Of a stretch of DNA of 21,433 nucleotides, positions 1-7,008 are shown piece by piece (within the stretch, counting starts at the first letter, position 1; the number at the start of each line of letters is the position of its first letter). The position numbers were made by a program, and so were the translations under genes. Under the pieces are notes generated by a model. That model saw only the letters and a program-made list of their open reading frames with translations, was not told the DNA's origin and ran no database searches. The stretch covers positions 1 through 21,433 of the forward strand of contig NZ_BAAACW010000090.1 in the NCBI RefSeq assembly GCF_039521845.1, in the 5' to 3' direction. The stretch is from Alkalibacterium iburiense (lineage in GTDB: Bacteria > Bacillota > Bacilli > Lactobacillales > Carnobacteriaceae_A).

Positions 1-34
1 CCCAGCCATTTATTTTTTAACATAAATGGCTGGG
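1..34 (-). terminator. Long perfect hairpin after the oxidoreductase gene, possible terminator
   Basis: The arms at 1-13 and 22-34 are perfectly complementary (CCCAGCCATTTAT and ATAAATGGCTGGG) around an 8-base loop. The hairpin lies 42 bases past the stop of the minus-strand oxidoreductase gene. A U-tract for minus-strand termination would fall outside the window, so its role as a terminator is inferred. It also forms the variable half of the repeat element at 38-68. Confidence 0.5.
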
Positions 35-37
35 CTG

Positions 38-68
38 ATTTATTTAGACTGAGTTTTTTCCCAGTCCC
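38..68 (-). repeat. Intergenic repeat, GGGACTGGGAAA family, copy 1
   Basis: Read on the minus strand the unit begins GGGACTGGGAAA, continues AACTCAGTC and ends AAATAAAT. Its inner arms GACTGGG and CTCAGTC (60-66 and 47-53) form a 7-bp stem with one G-U pair around an A-rich loop. A second copy lies at 21365-21397 on the plus strand, with the same ends and a compensated stem. Both copies are followed by an unrelated palindrome. Confidence 0.6.
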
Positions 69-76
69 TTTATTTA

Positions 77-988
77 TTATTTTGCTTTAATAACTAACTT
101 GCCTCGTGTGTGTCCTGACTGGCTTTGCTTATGGGCTTCTCTTACTCCTTCAACAGTGAAGGGGTATTCTTCAGTGACCACTGGAACGAGTTTGTTTTCG
201 GCTAATAATGTAGTGAGTTCTTTTAATCGTGCACCAGTCGGCTTCATGCTGAACTGTATGCCTTCAATGCCATGTTCTCTTAGTTTTTCTTCGGCAGGTT
301 CCTGGACCAGTGAAACCAATCGGCCGCCTTTTTTTAAGACAGAGTAGCTTTTTTCTAGTGTGTCTCCGCCTATCGTATCGAGTACGAGGTCATAGTCTTT
401 TACTTTTTCTTCAAAGGCTTCGGTTTTGTAGTCAATAAAATGGTCGGCTCCTAGTGATATGACAAATTCTTCATTGCTTTTGCTGGCTGTCGTTGAGACA
501 TAGGCACCGAAATGTTTAGCTAGTTGAATGGCTAACGATCCGACGCCCCCAGCCCCCGCATGGATAAGGACATCATCGCCTTCTTTTATTTTTCCTTTGT
601 CCACCAAGGATTCCCAAGCTGTTTGGCCGGCCAGTGGAATGGAGGCAGCTTCTTCGAATGAAATGGTGTCAGGGATGATGCTTGTCACTTCGGCTCTTGC
701 TCGCACATATTCAGCATAGGTTCGAGCGGCGTTAGCGAATACGCGGTCTCCGACTTTCAAGTCCGTCACGTCTGCCCCCACTTCAACGATGACTCCTGCC
801 ACATCGCCTCCTAATACCATAGGAAAATCTCCGCCCATGTAGCCTTCTCGTCTCTTCCAGTCGACAGGATTAATCGAAAAGGCGTAGGTTTCTATCAATA
901 CTTGATTATCTTTAATTGTGGGTTTATCTAAGGTGACTAGTTTCAAATTTTCTGCTGGTCCGAATGCTTCAATAGCTATGGTTTTCAT
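77..988 (-). CDS. NADP-dependent zinc-less alcohol dehydrogenase / quinone oxidoreductase
   Basis: A 303-residue medium-chain dehydrogenase/reductase of the quinone oxidoreductase type, expected to be cytosolic and to reduce quinones or enals with NADPH. The N-terminal GroES-like domain spans roughly residues 1-120 (GGDVAG near 60-65, VGDRVF near 79-84). The Rossmann domain carries the nucleotide-binding AGAGGVG at 144-150. The cysteine-rich structural-zinc lobe of true alcohol dehydrogenases is absent. The length is typical of the family. The start is supported by AAAGGAAG about 9 bases upstream. It reads in the same direction as the basic protein and carbonic anhydrase genes, about 85 bases away, but no shared promoter is evident. 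The physiological substrate cannot be read from sequence. Confidence 0.9.
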   Translation of the reverse strand: MKTIAIEAFGPAENLKLVTLDKPTIKDNQVLIETYAFSINPVDWKRREGYMGGDFPMVLGGDVAGVIVEVGADVTDLKVGDRVFANAARTYAEYVRARAEVTSIIPDTISFEEAASIPLAGQTAWESLVDKGKIKEGDDVLIHAGAGGVGSLAIQLAKHFGAYVSTTASKSNEEFVISLGADHFIDYKTEAFEEKVKDYDLVLDTIGGDTLEKSYSVLKKGGRLVSLVQEPAEEKLREHGIEGIQFSMKPTGARLKELTTLLAENKLVPVVTEEYPFTVEGVREAHKQSQSGHTRGKLVIKAK

Positions 989-1073
989 TTCAGTCTACTT
1001 CCTTTCGTATATCCATTCACTAAATGTATGGTAGCATATTCATTTCAAATCGTCGCTATTGAGTACTCAGGCC

Positions 1074-1274
1074 TTACTTGAATAAATCCCAGAAAGAAAA
1101 AGTCGTTTTCTTATATACTTTATTGTAAGCGGCCTTTTTAGGGTTTCGAACCCAGCCCATTCCTTTTTTCCCGTATCCGGGTACAACTTTTCGCTTAACT
1201 GAACGTTTGACACGGCCTGTTGTTCGTGCTTTTAGTGACCGTTTTACGCTTGGTTTTCGCATACCGAATTTCAT
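1074..1274 (-). CDS. Small highly basic conserved protein of unknown function (66 aa)
   Basis: A 66-residue protein dominated by Lys and Arg (KRSLKARTTGRVKRSVKRK near 11-29), followed by a glycine-rich turn (GYGKKGMGW) and an aromatic C-terminus (TTFSFWDLFK). I recall similar small proteins in other Firmicutes, usually annotated as hypothetical; that is memory, not a search. The start is very well supported by AGGAGGTG, seven bases before ATG. It begins 41 bases after the carbonic anhydrase stop and is probably on the same transcript. The charge suggests binding to RNA, DNA or the ribosome. No membrane segment or signal peptide is visible. Confidence 0.8.
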   Translation of the reverse strand: MKFGMRKPSVKRSLKARTTGRVKRSVKRKVVPGYGKKGMGWVRNPKKAAYNKVYKKTTFSFWDLFK

Positions 1275-1315
1275 GCAGACACCTCCTGTATAGTGTAGTT
1301 TCTTTCACTATTGCG

Positions 1316-1957
1316 TTAATCCGAATCGAAGGCGTTTGTGTCTATAAATACCTCGCCTGCTTCATCATATACATGAACTTGGCCCGTCCCTATATCATAG
1401 TGCCACCCTTCTAATTCAAGATCTCCTTTTTGCACCTTTTCCATAATGGATGGATATTCTTTTAAATGCTTCAATTGTTCGACCACATTCATCTGTTCCA
1501 TCAATGTGGCTTTCTTTTCTAAATCTTCCTCTGTTATGAGCTTATCAATCTTTTGGCGAACTTCCTCTAAAGGTTTCAAGTAGTCTCGTGTATAAGGTAA
1601 ATGAGACAATTGATCTGTTCCGGAAAGTGCAGCCGCACACCCTCCGCAGTTGGAATGGCCGCATATGATAATTTCTTTTACCTTTAATACCTCCACCGCA
1701 TATTCAATGGCTGAGACAGTGGTTAAATCATACTGACTGGATTCAAATGATGGTACCGTATTGGCAATATTTCGAATCTTAAAGACCTCTCCTGGATCAC
1801 TGTCTGTCAAAATTTCCGGACTGACTCTAGAATCAGAACAGGCAATAAATAATGTGTGGGGACTCTGTCTTCCCTGCAAATCCTGGTACAGTTTTTCATA
1901 TTTCTTATAGGTGAAGTGTTGAAAATTCAATAATCCCTTTTTTATTTCTTCAATCAT
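1316..1957 (-). CDS. Beta-class carbonic anhydrase
   Basis: Interconverts CO2 and bicarbonate in the cytosol, supplying bicarbonate for carboxylation and pH balance. The zinc site is intact. Counted from an upstream in-frame TTG at 1972, Cys45 lies in the CSDSR motif with its Asp-Arg dyad, and His106 and Cys109 lie in GHSNCGG; subtract five for the start used here. I chose ATG at 1957 because GGAGG lies eight bases upstream of it, while the in-frame TTG at 1972 overlaps that ribosome-binding site. The product is 213 residues, normal for the family. A consensus promoter lies about 75 bases upstream. The 66-residue basic protein follows closely. Confidence 0.93.
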   Translation of the reverse strand: MIEEIKKGLLNFQHFTYKKYEKLYQDLQGRQSPHTLFIACSDSRVSPEILTDSDPGEVFKIRNIANTVPSFESSQYDLTTVSAIEYAVEVLKVKEIIICGHSNCGGCAAALSGTDQLSHLPYTRDYLKPLEEVRQKIDKLITEEDLEKKATLMEQMNVVEQLKHLKEYPSIMEKVQKGDLELEGWHYDIGTGQVHVYDEAGEVFIDTNAFDSD

Positions 1958-2033
1958 GCGTGTCGCCTCCAAAATAATCTACCTTAACTATATCATACTT
2001 TTAAATAGATCTTTTTCTTTCTAAAATCTAAAA

Positions 2034-2062
2034 ATTATACAACAGGATGTATGCTGTGTCAA
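2034..2062 (-). promoter_or_regulatory. Consensus sigma-A promoter of the carbonic anhydrase gene
   Basis: On the minus strand TTGACA (2057-2062) and TATAAT (2034-2039) are separated by exactly 17 bases, a perfect housekeeping promoter. It reads toward the carbonic anhydrase start at 1957, giving a leader of about 70 bases. Confidence 0.85.
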
Positions 2063-2090
2063 GAGTGAATTTCGCTTTTTCAAAGATGTG

Positions 2091-2099
2091 TGTTATAAT
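2091..2099 (+). promoter_or_regulatory. Extended -10 promoter of the gene at 2208
   Basis: TGTTATAAT is a perfect extended -10 element (TGn plus TATAAT). The -35 region is poor, as is common for extended -10 promoters. It is divergent from the carbonic anhydrase promoter and would give a leader of about 100 bases before the ATG at 2208. Confidence 0.6.
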
Positions 2100-2207
2100 A
2101 GTGAAGGAAATGTTAATTGCTAGCAGTCGTACGCATTGTCTATTAATAGATTTTGAGTGCGTTTTTTTGTATCTAACCCGACTATATCATATAAGGAGAA
2201 GGATTCA

Positions 2208-3044
2208 ATGGACTTAACTAATCAGAAAATTACACATAAGGTTTTTGGTGAGGGTCATATTGTTAGTCATAATGACACGATATTAACGGTTAAATTTGAT
2301 AATGATAAGAAAGAATTCGTTTATCCCGATGCCTTTGATAGCTTTATTTCACTTAAAGATCCTGCTGTGGCTCAATCAATGGAAAAAGTTGTCAAACAGT
2401 TGAAATCAGAGGAAGAAGAACAATTAAGAGAAGAGAAAGAAGAAAGACGACAAAAGTTAATTATTAAGAAACAAAAACGCAAATTAAAAAATGGTCGCCT
2501 TCACGAAAGTTCTCAAGCTGTTTTCTGGTTGGATGAAGAAGAGCAAGAAACCATCTTTTCTGATTGGGAGGTTTCAACTGGAAAAGTTCAAAGCGGAGCG
2601 AACAAAGGAACACCAAGCAGAGCCGCTCGTTTACGTCCAAATAGTGCTATTGTCCTTACTGCTAGAGAAGAAGAACAAGAGGAAACAGAAAGGCGGATTC
2701 TTGGTCTGTTTATGGTTCCTGAAACATTTTCAGGAAGCACAAACGAAGATGGAGTGATTCCTGCTCATTCTAAATATAGAATCCAATTAACGGATGAGGA
2801 AGCAGATAAAATGCTCTTCTGGAATTATTACAAAAACAAAAATTACCCTGAACGCACCACGTGGAATTCCGGTAAATACCGTTACTTTGATAATATATGG
2901 GTTGCACAGATGCTGAAAGATATCATTGATATGAGAACAGGCGAAGAACGTGAAGAAGTGGAGAATTTCTTAACCTACTTCTGCCAAGTCAATGCTTTGG
3001 ATAAAGAATCTATTACGGAAGCAGAAGGCGCTTTAAAATTATAA
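2208..3044 (+). CDS. Conserved protein of unknown function with small beta domain and charged coiled coil
   Basis: A 278-residue cytosolic protein with three visible parts. Residues 1-50 form a small beta-rich module (KVFGEGHIV, then LTVKFD, then KEFVYPDAF) resembling the Tudor-like VFGxGxV folds found in helicase tails. Residues 54-95 are a strongly charged probable coiled coil, Glu-rich then Lys-rich. Residues 96-278 form a globular domain with SGANKGTPSRAARLRPNS and AHSKYRI stretches. I recall relatives sometimes mislabelled malate synthase; no malate synthase motif is visible. ATG at 2208 is chosen because AAGGAG lies nine bases upstream; an in-frame GTG at 2157 has no such site. It is a single gene ending at a bidirectional terminator. 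No function assigned. Confidence 0.85.
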   Translation: MDLTNQKITHKVFGEGHIVSHNDTILTVKFDNDKKEFVYPDAFDSFISLKDPAVAQSMEKVVKQLKSEEEEQLREEKEERRQKLIIKKQKRKLKNGRLHESSQAVFWLDEEEQETIFSDWEVSTGKVQSGANKGTPSRAARLRPNSAIVLTAREEEQEETERRILGLFMVPETFSGSTNEDGVIPAHSKYRIQLTDEEADKMLFWNYYKNKNYPERTTWNSGKYRYFDNIWVAQMLKDIIDMRTGEEREEVENFLTYFCQVNALDKESITEAEGALKL

Positions 3045-3064
3045 AGCTTTCAATCATACTAATA

Positions 3065-3098
3065 AAACTCACTCGGTGTGGCCTGAGTGAGTTTTTTT
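3065..3098 (+). terminator. Bidirectional intrinsic terminator
   Basis: Perfect arms AAACTCACTC (3065-3074) and GAGTGAGTTT (3085-3094) are followed by a run of T on the plus strand. The complement also ends in a T-rich tail, so it serves both convergent genes. The arms are identical to those of the terminator at 4387-4416. Confidence 0.85.
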
Positions 3099-3100
3099 GA

Positions 3101-3718
3101 CTATAAGTTTAAAATATCTTTCGGTTTTTCAAGAATATAATCTGCATCCACAAACTCTTCTCTCGAACGCGTTCCCCACGATGCCAAGGCAAACTTAACC
3201 CCTGCACTCTGAGCACAGTGCATGTCATAAAGAGTATCTCCGATGTAGACGGCATCTCTTGCCTCAGTGTGCATTCGGGTTAAACAAGCCTTCAATGGTT
3301 CGGGATCCGGTTTATGCTTTTCAGTGTCATCCGCTGTGATAGCCTGTTCGAAAAGCATATGTATATTATATTCTTGGAATTGCTCAATGTATTCTTCTCT
3401 TGTTTTCGAAGTGACAATACCTAGTCGGACTGTTTGTTTAGCCAGTTTGTGTAACACTTTTTCTATTCCATCAAATAACTGCATGTCCTTTGAATAGTCT
3501 GAAATCATTCTTTCCGCCCACTCTACTTGTACTTCTTCAGGGTTTTCTATCCCTAATTTTTTTAATGACTCTACACCAGGCAAGCCAAAAGCAAAGGCTA
3601 GTTCTTCTTTCGTATATTCTTTTCCCTTTTCAGACAAAACAGCTTGTAAGGCACTGATAGCTGCTTTTTCAGTATCGATTAATGTGCCATCTACATCAAA
3701 TATAAAAGCTTTGAACAT
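3101..3718 (-). CDS. HAD-superfamily phosphatase (phosphoglycolate phosphatase-like)
   Basis: A 205-residue HAD hydrolase expected to cleave a small phosphomonoester in the cytosol. All four motifs are visible: nucleophile Asp8 and acid Asp10 in FDVDGT, Thr103-Ser104 in IVTSKT, Lys136 in KHKPDP, and Asp161/Asp165 in YIGDTLYDM. A helical cap lies at about residues 15-80, making it a C1-cap enzyme close to the phosphoglycolate phosphatase / PpaX / beta-phosphoglucomutase group. The natural substrate is not readable. ATG at 3718 is chosen over an upstream in-frame ATG at 3793 because AGAGGTGAT directly precedes it and the protein then begins at the usual position before motif I. It is convergent with the upstream gene across a shared terminator. 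Confidence 0.88.
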   Translation of the reverse strand: MFKAFIFDVDGTLIDTEKAAISALQAVLSEKGKEYTKEELAFAFGLPGVESLKKLGIENPEEVQVEWAERMISDYSKDMQLFDGIEKVLHKLAKQTVRLGIVTSKTREEYIEQFQEYNIHMLFEQAITADDTEKHKPDPEPLKACLTRMHTEARDAVYIGDTLYDMHCAQSAGVKFALASWGTRSREEFVDADYILEKPKDILNL

Positions 3719-3861
3719 AGTATCACCTCTTTCTTCTGTGTAATCAAATTCTATACTATTTCCGATTTGATAGCTATTAATAGCCTCAGCCAATTGTATA
3801 CTATCCCATCACTACGGTATGATTTCTTTGATAAAAACCTATTAAAAGGAGTTTAAGCACC

Positions 3862-4386
3862 ATGCCATTATCTCATTTATTTTTGCCTACTCCCTTTTTT
3901 TCCAAATCAACACCCCTTACTTTTTCAAACGAAAACAAGCCTTATGTTGTATACGAATATGGTTCATATGGACCAGATCTAACCTATAATTTATATTCCA
4001 CTCATATTACTCTATTTAAAGACAGCAAAGGAACTGTCTCTACGCCGATTAATACATCTATTGGAATTGACCGAGAAGCTCCGCGTATAGTTAACTTTGA
4101 AGTGCCTGCTGAAGATTTAGAAGTATTACAGGTACTAGTTGAAGCAAGTGATTTCTATTCTCTCCCAAAAGATTTGAGCAACGTAGGTTCAATGGATGGA
4201 GGCTATACCTTTCTAACCATTTATGCTAAAGGAAAAAAGAAACGGGTAGGGGGCAGTAACCCCTTTGACGAAACATTTAAAAATATTACCGACTATCTTG
4301 ATCAAATTGTACCCGATAGTGTCTTGCGACAATTTAATGAAGGGATAAGACATTACCAGAGAGAAATGGGTGTCTGTGATGAATAA
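3862..4386 (+). CDS. Hypothetical protein, 174 aa
   Basis: I do not recognise this protein with confidence. The N-terminal 25 residues are hydrophobic to polar (PLSHLFLPTPFF) without a clear signal peptide or lipobox. The remainder looks like alternating strands and helices: TYNLYSTHITLFKDSKG, a segment rich in Glu and Leu near residue 90 (AEDLEVLQVLVEASDFYSL), then DGGYTFLTIYAKGKKKRV and a final helix. The pattern of a strand pair, a helix ending in DFYSLP, a strand with a lysine cluster and a terminal helix vaguely resembles DUF6438-type domains; this is a weak impression. AAAGGAG lies 10 bases before the ATG. It stands alone between the HAD gene, which diverges, and the ZIP gene, which converges. 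Confidence 0.75.
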   Translation: MPLSHLFLPTPFFSKSTPLTFSNENKPYVVYEYGSYGPDLTYNLYSTHITLFKDSKGTVSTPINTSIGIDREAPRIVNFEVPAEDLEVLQVLVEASDFYSLPKDLSNVGSMDGGYTFLTIYAKGKKKRVGGSNPFDETFKNITDYLDQIVPDSVLRQFNEGIRHYQREMGVCDE

Positions 4387-4416
4387 AAACTCACTCCCGT
4401 TAAGAGTGAGTTTTTT
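4387..4416 (+). terminator. Bidirectional intrinsic terminator
   Basis: Arms AAACTCACTC (4387-4396) and GAGTGAGTTT (4404-4413) with a 7-base loop and a six-T tail start immediately after the TAA of the preceding gene. The complement carries a five-T tail, serving the convergent ZIP gene. The stem is identical to that at 3065-3094. Confidence 0.88.
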
Positions 4417-4424
4417 GTATGCTG

Positions 4425-5261
4425 TTATCCCAAAGCAACATCTAGTATCATCATAACGGTGAACCCAATCATTAACCAGATAGCTGCCAAGTCCCTGTTG
4501 CCATTTTCCTGAGAACCCGGTATGACTTCTTCAGCTGTCACAAATATCATGGCTCCTGCGGCAAAAGCCAAAGCATACGGAAGCAGCGGCTGAACGAAAG
4601 ACACTAACCATAATCCAAGTAAAGCCGAAACCGGCTCAACAAAACCTGATAACTGCCCATACCAGAAAGCCTTGCCTCTTGACATCCCTTCACGTCTCAG
4701 GGGCATGGATACAGAAGTTCCTTCTGGAAAGTTTTGAAGTCCCATCCCAATTGCCAATGTAACGGCTCCAATCAGTTGAGACATGTCCCCTGTCTGAGCC
4801 ACCATTCCAAAGGCCACCCCTACCGCAAACCCCTCGGGTATATTGTGAAGGGTGATAGCTAAAACAAGTAAAGTACTTCTACGGTAACTTTCAGGACGAA
4901 TCCCTTCTGCTCCTCTTTTTCCTGATTCGGATCCCGTTTGATCGAGGGCTGGATGTAAGTGAGGTAACAGCTTATCTACTCCCCACAAGAACAACCCGCC
5001 CAGCATAAATCCAACAGCTGCTGGAATCCATGAAGGTACCGGACCATCTTCAGCCATATCAATAGCTGGCTGAAGCAAAGACCAGAAACTCGCTGCAATC
5101 ATGACTCCCCCTGCAAAGGCAAGCATACCGTCCATCACTTTCTGATTCACTCGCTTTGCCGTAAACACAAGGGAGGCCCCTGCTGCAGTCATTCCCCATG
5201 TAAATAATGTCGCTAGCAATGTTTGCATCGTCGGGCTCAACCCCACAAACCAATCCCACAT
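4425..5261 (-). CDS. ZIP-family metal transporter (GufA/ZupT-like)
   Basis: A 278-residue membrane protein with about eight predicted helices, expected to import Zn2+ or a similar divalent metal. The transport motifs are intact: HNIPEG at 139-144 and QNFPEG at 176-181, the paired metal-site helices of ZIP proteins. A histidine-bearing loop lies at about 98-107 (LLPHLHPALD), and EEVIPGS at 244-250 is typical of the GufA branch. I chose ATG at 5261 because AGAAGAG lies just upstream; the in-frame ATG at 5282 has no ribosome-binding site. It converges on a shared terminator with the 174-residue protein. Metal specificity cannot be decided from sequence, and I see no clear Zur-type operator. Confidence 0.9.
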   Translation of the reverse strand: MWDWFVGLSPTMQTLLATLFTWGMTAAGASLVFTAKRVNQKVMDGMLAFAGGVMIAASFWSLLQPAIDMAEDGPVPSWIPAAVGFMLGGLFLWGVDKLLPHLHPALDQTGSESGKRGAEGIRPESYRRSTLLVLAITLHNIPEGFAVGVAFGMVAQTGDMSQLIGAVTLAIGMGLQNFPEGTSVSMPLRREGMSRGKAFWYGQLSGFVEPVSALLGLWLVSFVQPLLPYALAFAAGAMIFVTAEEVIPGSQENGNRDLAAIWLMIGFTVMMILDVALG

Positions 5262-5310
5262 AGATATCTCTTCTTTCATCATGAATTAAATTATATATAA
5301 TTACTCATTT

Positions 5311-5339
5311 AGTATATAGGAGGGATAGCATGTATACAA
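5311..5339 (-). promoter_or_regulatory. Possible promoter of the ZIP gene
   Basis: On the minus strand TTGTAT (5334-5339) and TATACT (5311-5316) are 17 bases apart. The -10 is good and the -35 matches only at TTG. An alternative TATAAT lies closer to the gene. Confidence 0.4.
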
Positions 5340-5353
5340 TTGATTCCGTTTAT

Positions 5354-6739
5354 CTATCCTGTCTTTTTCGCTTTCTTTGTGTTCCAGAAGTAAATCGCTA
5401 CAAGTGCCGTCAGCATTTCAAATAGAGGAGCCGATGCCCAAATACCTGTTATTTCAAAGAAGTAGGCCAATACAAGTGTGACCGGAATAACCAATAAAAA
5501 GCCGCGTAACAGCGTAATAATCAAAGCGCGTTTCGGTTGGTTGATAGCCGATAAACTGTTAGCGATAAAAATATTCAGACCGATAAAAGGGTAAGCCGCA
5601 AAATAAATCATTAAGCCTCTTACGGCAATCTGTGTCAGCTCTGGAATATTATCATTGTTAAATAGACTGACGATAGATTCAGGGAAAAGTAGAATCAGTC
5701 CATATAAAAGGAAGGCTAAGAGCAAGGAAGTCACAACACCGTAGCGAAATAAGGTACGCACTTCATTCGATTCACTCTCCCCCTCTTCTCTGCTCTCTCC
5801 ATAAGTCAAGCTCATTAAAGGCTGCACTCCTTGAGCCAACCCATTAAACAAAGCAGTCAACACAATCGATAAGTTCGCAATGATTCCATATGCCGAAACA
5901 GCGATGGTTCCTCTAACGGCTAGAAGTAAACTATTAAATAACAGCAAAATAACACCTAATGAAAGTTCAGATAAAAAAGTAGGGAAACCAAGGCTCAATA
6001 TTTCTTTTAACTCCTGCTTCTTTTCTGACCAAACGGGATGGTTTCTTAATTCATTTAATCTTAAAAGTGTAAAGGTGTTTTTCCCAGTTGAGAAATGCAT
6101 ACTCATGACGCCGAGACTGATTATTTGAGAGAAAGCTGTAGCCGATGCTGCACCAGCCATTCCCCATCCAAGCGGAAAGATAAAGAGGTAATCCAGCAGA
6201 ATATTAGAGAAGCTCCCAATAAGCATAGCTTTCATAGCTAAGCCTGGATTCCCATCATTTCGAACAAAACATTGAATAAATAAATTAAACATAAAGAAAG
6301 GCGCAAAAGAAAGCATCCACCTGACATATGTAGTGGATAAATTTAATGTACTCCCATCAGCTCCTAGAAAGGCACTTAAAGGGCGTGAGAAAAACAGGCC
6401 GATTATGGATAATACTAGAGATAAAAACAACAGGACATAAGCCGCTATACTAAATCGAACATTCACAGTTTGAGTATCTTCCTGAGATTTCGTTAAGGAA
6501 AAACGAGTGGCTGCCCCCATCCCTATCATTAAGCCGAGTCCATTCATCACCTGAACGACTGGCAGCACGAGGTTTAATGCAGCTAATCCATCGGCCCCTA
6601 CCCCGTTTGCTATAAAAAAGGTGTCAGCTAATATAAATAAAGACACACCAAGCATCCCTATCATATTAAGAGAGGCATACTTTACAAAGTTTTTGAACAA
6701 ACTCGTTGATGATTTTAATTTAACAGTCTGGTTCTCCAT
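5354..6739 (-). CDS. MATE-family multidrug/cation efflux transporter
   Basis: A 461-residue inner-membrane protein with about 12 predicted helices in two MatE repeats, expected to export cationic drugs or metabolites using an ion gradient. The first repeat starts near residue 15 (NMIGMLGVSLFILADTFFIANG) and the second near residue 245 (LGFPTFLSELSLGVILLLFN). Length and layout are normal, with a MepA-like appearance. ATG at 6739 is preferred: AAAGAG lies eight bases upstream, whereas an in-frame GTG at 6748 overlaps it. The transcript probably begins in the structured region at 6749-7048, which carries a promoter, a terminator-like hairpin and two tandem palindromes, so expression may be attenuated. 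Substrate unknown. Confidence 0.88.
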   Translation of the reverse strand: MENQTVKLKSSTSLFKNFVKYASLNMIGMLGVSLFILADTFFIANGVGADGLAALNLVLPVVQVMNGLGLMIGMGAATRFSLTKSQEDTQTVNVRFSIAAYVLLFLSLVLSIIGLFFSRPLSAFLGADGSTLNLSTTYVRWMLSFAPFFMFNLFIQCFVRNDGNPGLAMKAMLIGSFSNILLDYLFIFPLGWGMAGAASATAFSQIISLGVMSMHFSTGKNTFTLLRLNELRNHPVWSEKKQELKEILSLGFPTFLSELSLGVILLLFNSLLLAVRGTIAVSAYGIIANLSIVLTALFNGLAQGVQPLMSLTYGESREEGESESNEVRTLFRYGVVTSLLLAFLLYGLILLFPESIVSLFNNDNIPELTQIAVRGLMIYFAAYPFIGLNIFIANSLSAINQPKRALIITLLRGFLLVIPVTLVLAYFFEITGIWASAPLFEMLTALVAIYFWNTKKAKKTG

Positions 6740-6791
6740 TTTTTTCACTCTTTCGTTTCACTTGAGATAGTAGTTAAGACTTTTCGGACAC

Positions 6792-6885
6792 TTATCTCCC
6801 TTCAGCTTAAATTATTTTGATAAAGGGAGTTAATGATGGATTTAAACTCCCTTCGATGCTCTCGTCTAGCCCTGAAGGGAGTTAA
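6792..6885 (-). repeat. Two tandem palindromes with shared arms ahead of the MATE gene
   Basis: The first palindrome pairs 6792-6802 (TTATCTCCCTT) with 6823-6833 (AAGGGAGTTAA), one mismatch. The second pairs 6842-6854 (TTAAACTCCCTTC) with 6874-6885 (GAAGGGAGTTAA), with one bulged base. Because all four arms share CTCCCTT/AAGGGAG, the inner arms can also pair with each other around an 8-base loop, an alternative to the two outer hairpins. No U-tract follows. Confidence 0.7.
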
Positions 6886-6894
6886 TACCTTTTG

Positions 6895-7001
6895 AAATAT
6901 AAAAAACGCCAGGCCCCCACACCTTCTATGACCTAACGGTGTGGAGCCGAGCGTTTATGAAAGTATTACCCGGTGGCAATACTTCAGCTTTACTATTCAT
7001 T
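6895..7001 (-). ncRNA. Candidate leader RNA or small RNA of about 105 nt upstream of the MATE gene
   Basis: A minus-strand promoter at 7009-7037 would start RNA near 7001. The RNA folds into a 7-bp hairpin (6961-6967 with 6978-6984) and then a long hairpin (6903-6956) ending in a T-run, so the default product would be a short terminated RNA. This promoter, structure, terminator and gene order matches leader-controlled genes. I could not match it to a known riboswitch class, 6S RNA or SRP RNA by eye. It lies in the otherwise gene-free stretch 6740-7048. Confidence 0.4.
6898..6956 (-). terminator. Intrinsic terminator after the DsbA-like gene / in the MATE leader
   Basis: On the minus strand the 5' arm begins AAACGC, followed by GGC and CCACACC blocks (6938-6956); it pairs with 6904-6923 across a 14-base loop with small internal loops. 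The 3' side ends GGCGTTTTTT. It could terminate the DsbA-like gene or attenuate the MATE gene. Confidence 0.75.
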
Positions 7002-7008
7002 TCATTAT

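Noticed and set aside
1..76. The repeat plus long hairpin as an origin or attachment site
   Set aside because: No integrase, tRNA or DnaA boxes nearby, and a related copy exists at the far end of the window, which fits a dispersed intergenic repeat better.
5323..5359. GGATAG...CTATCC inverted repeat as a terminator of the MATE gene
   Set aside because: The stem is only 6 bp with a loop of about 25 bases and no T-run.
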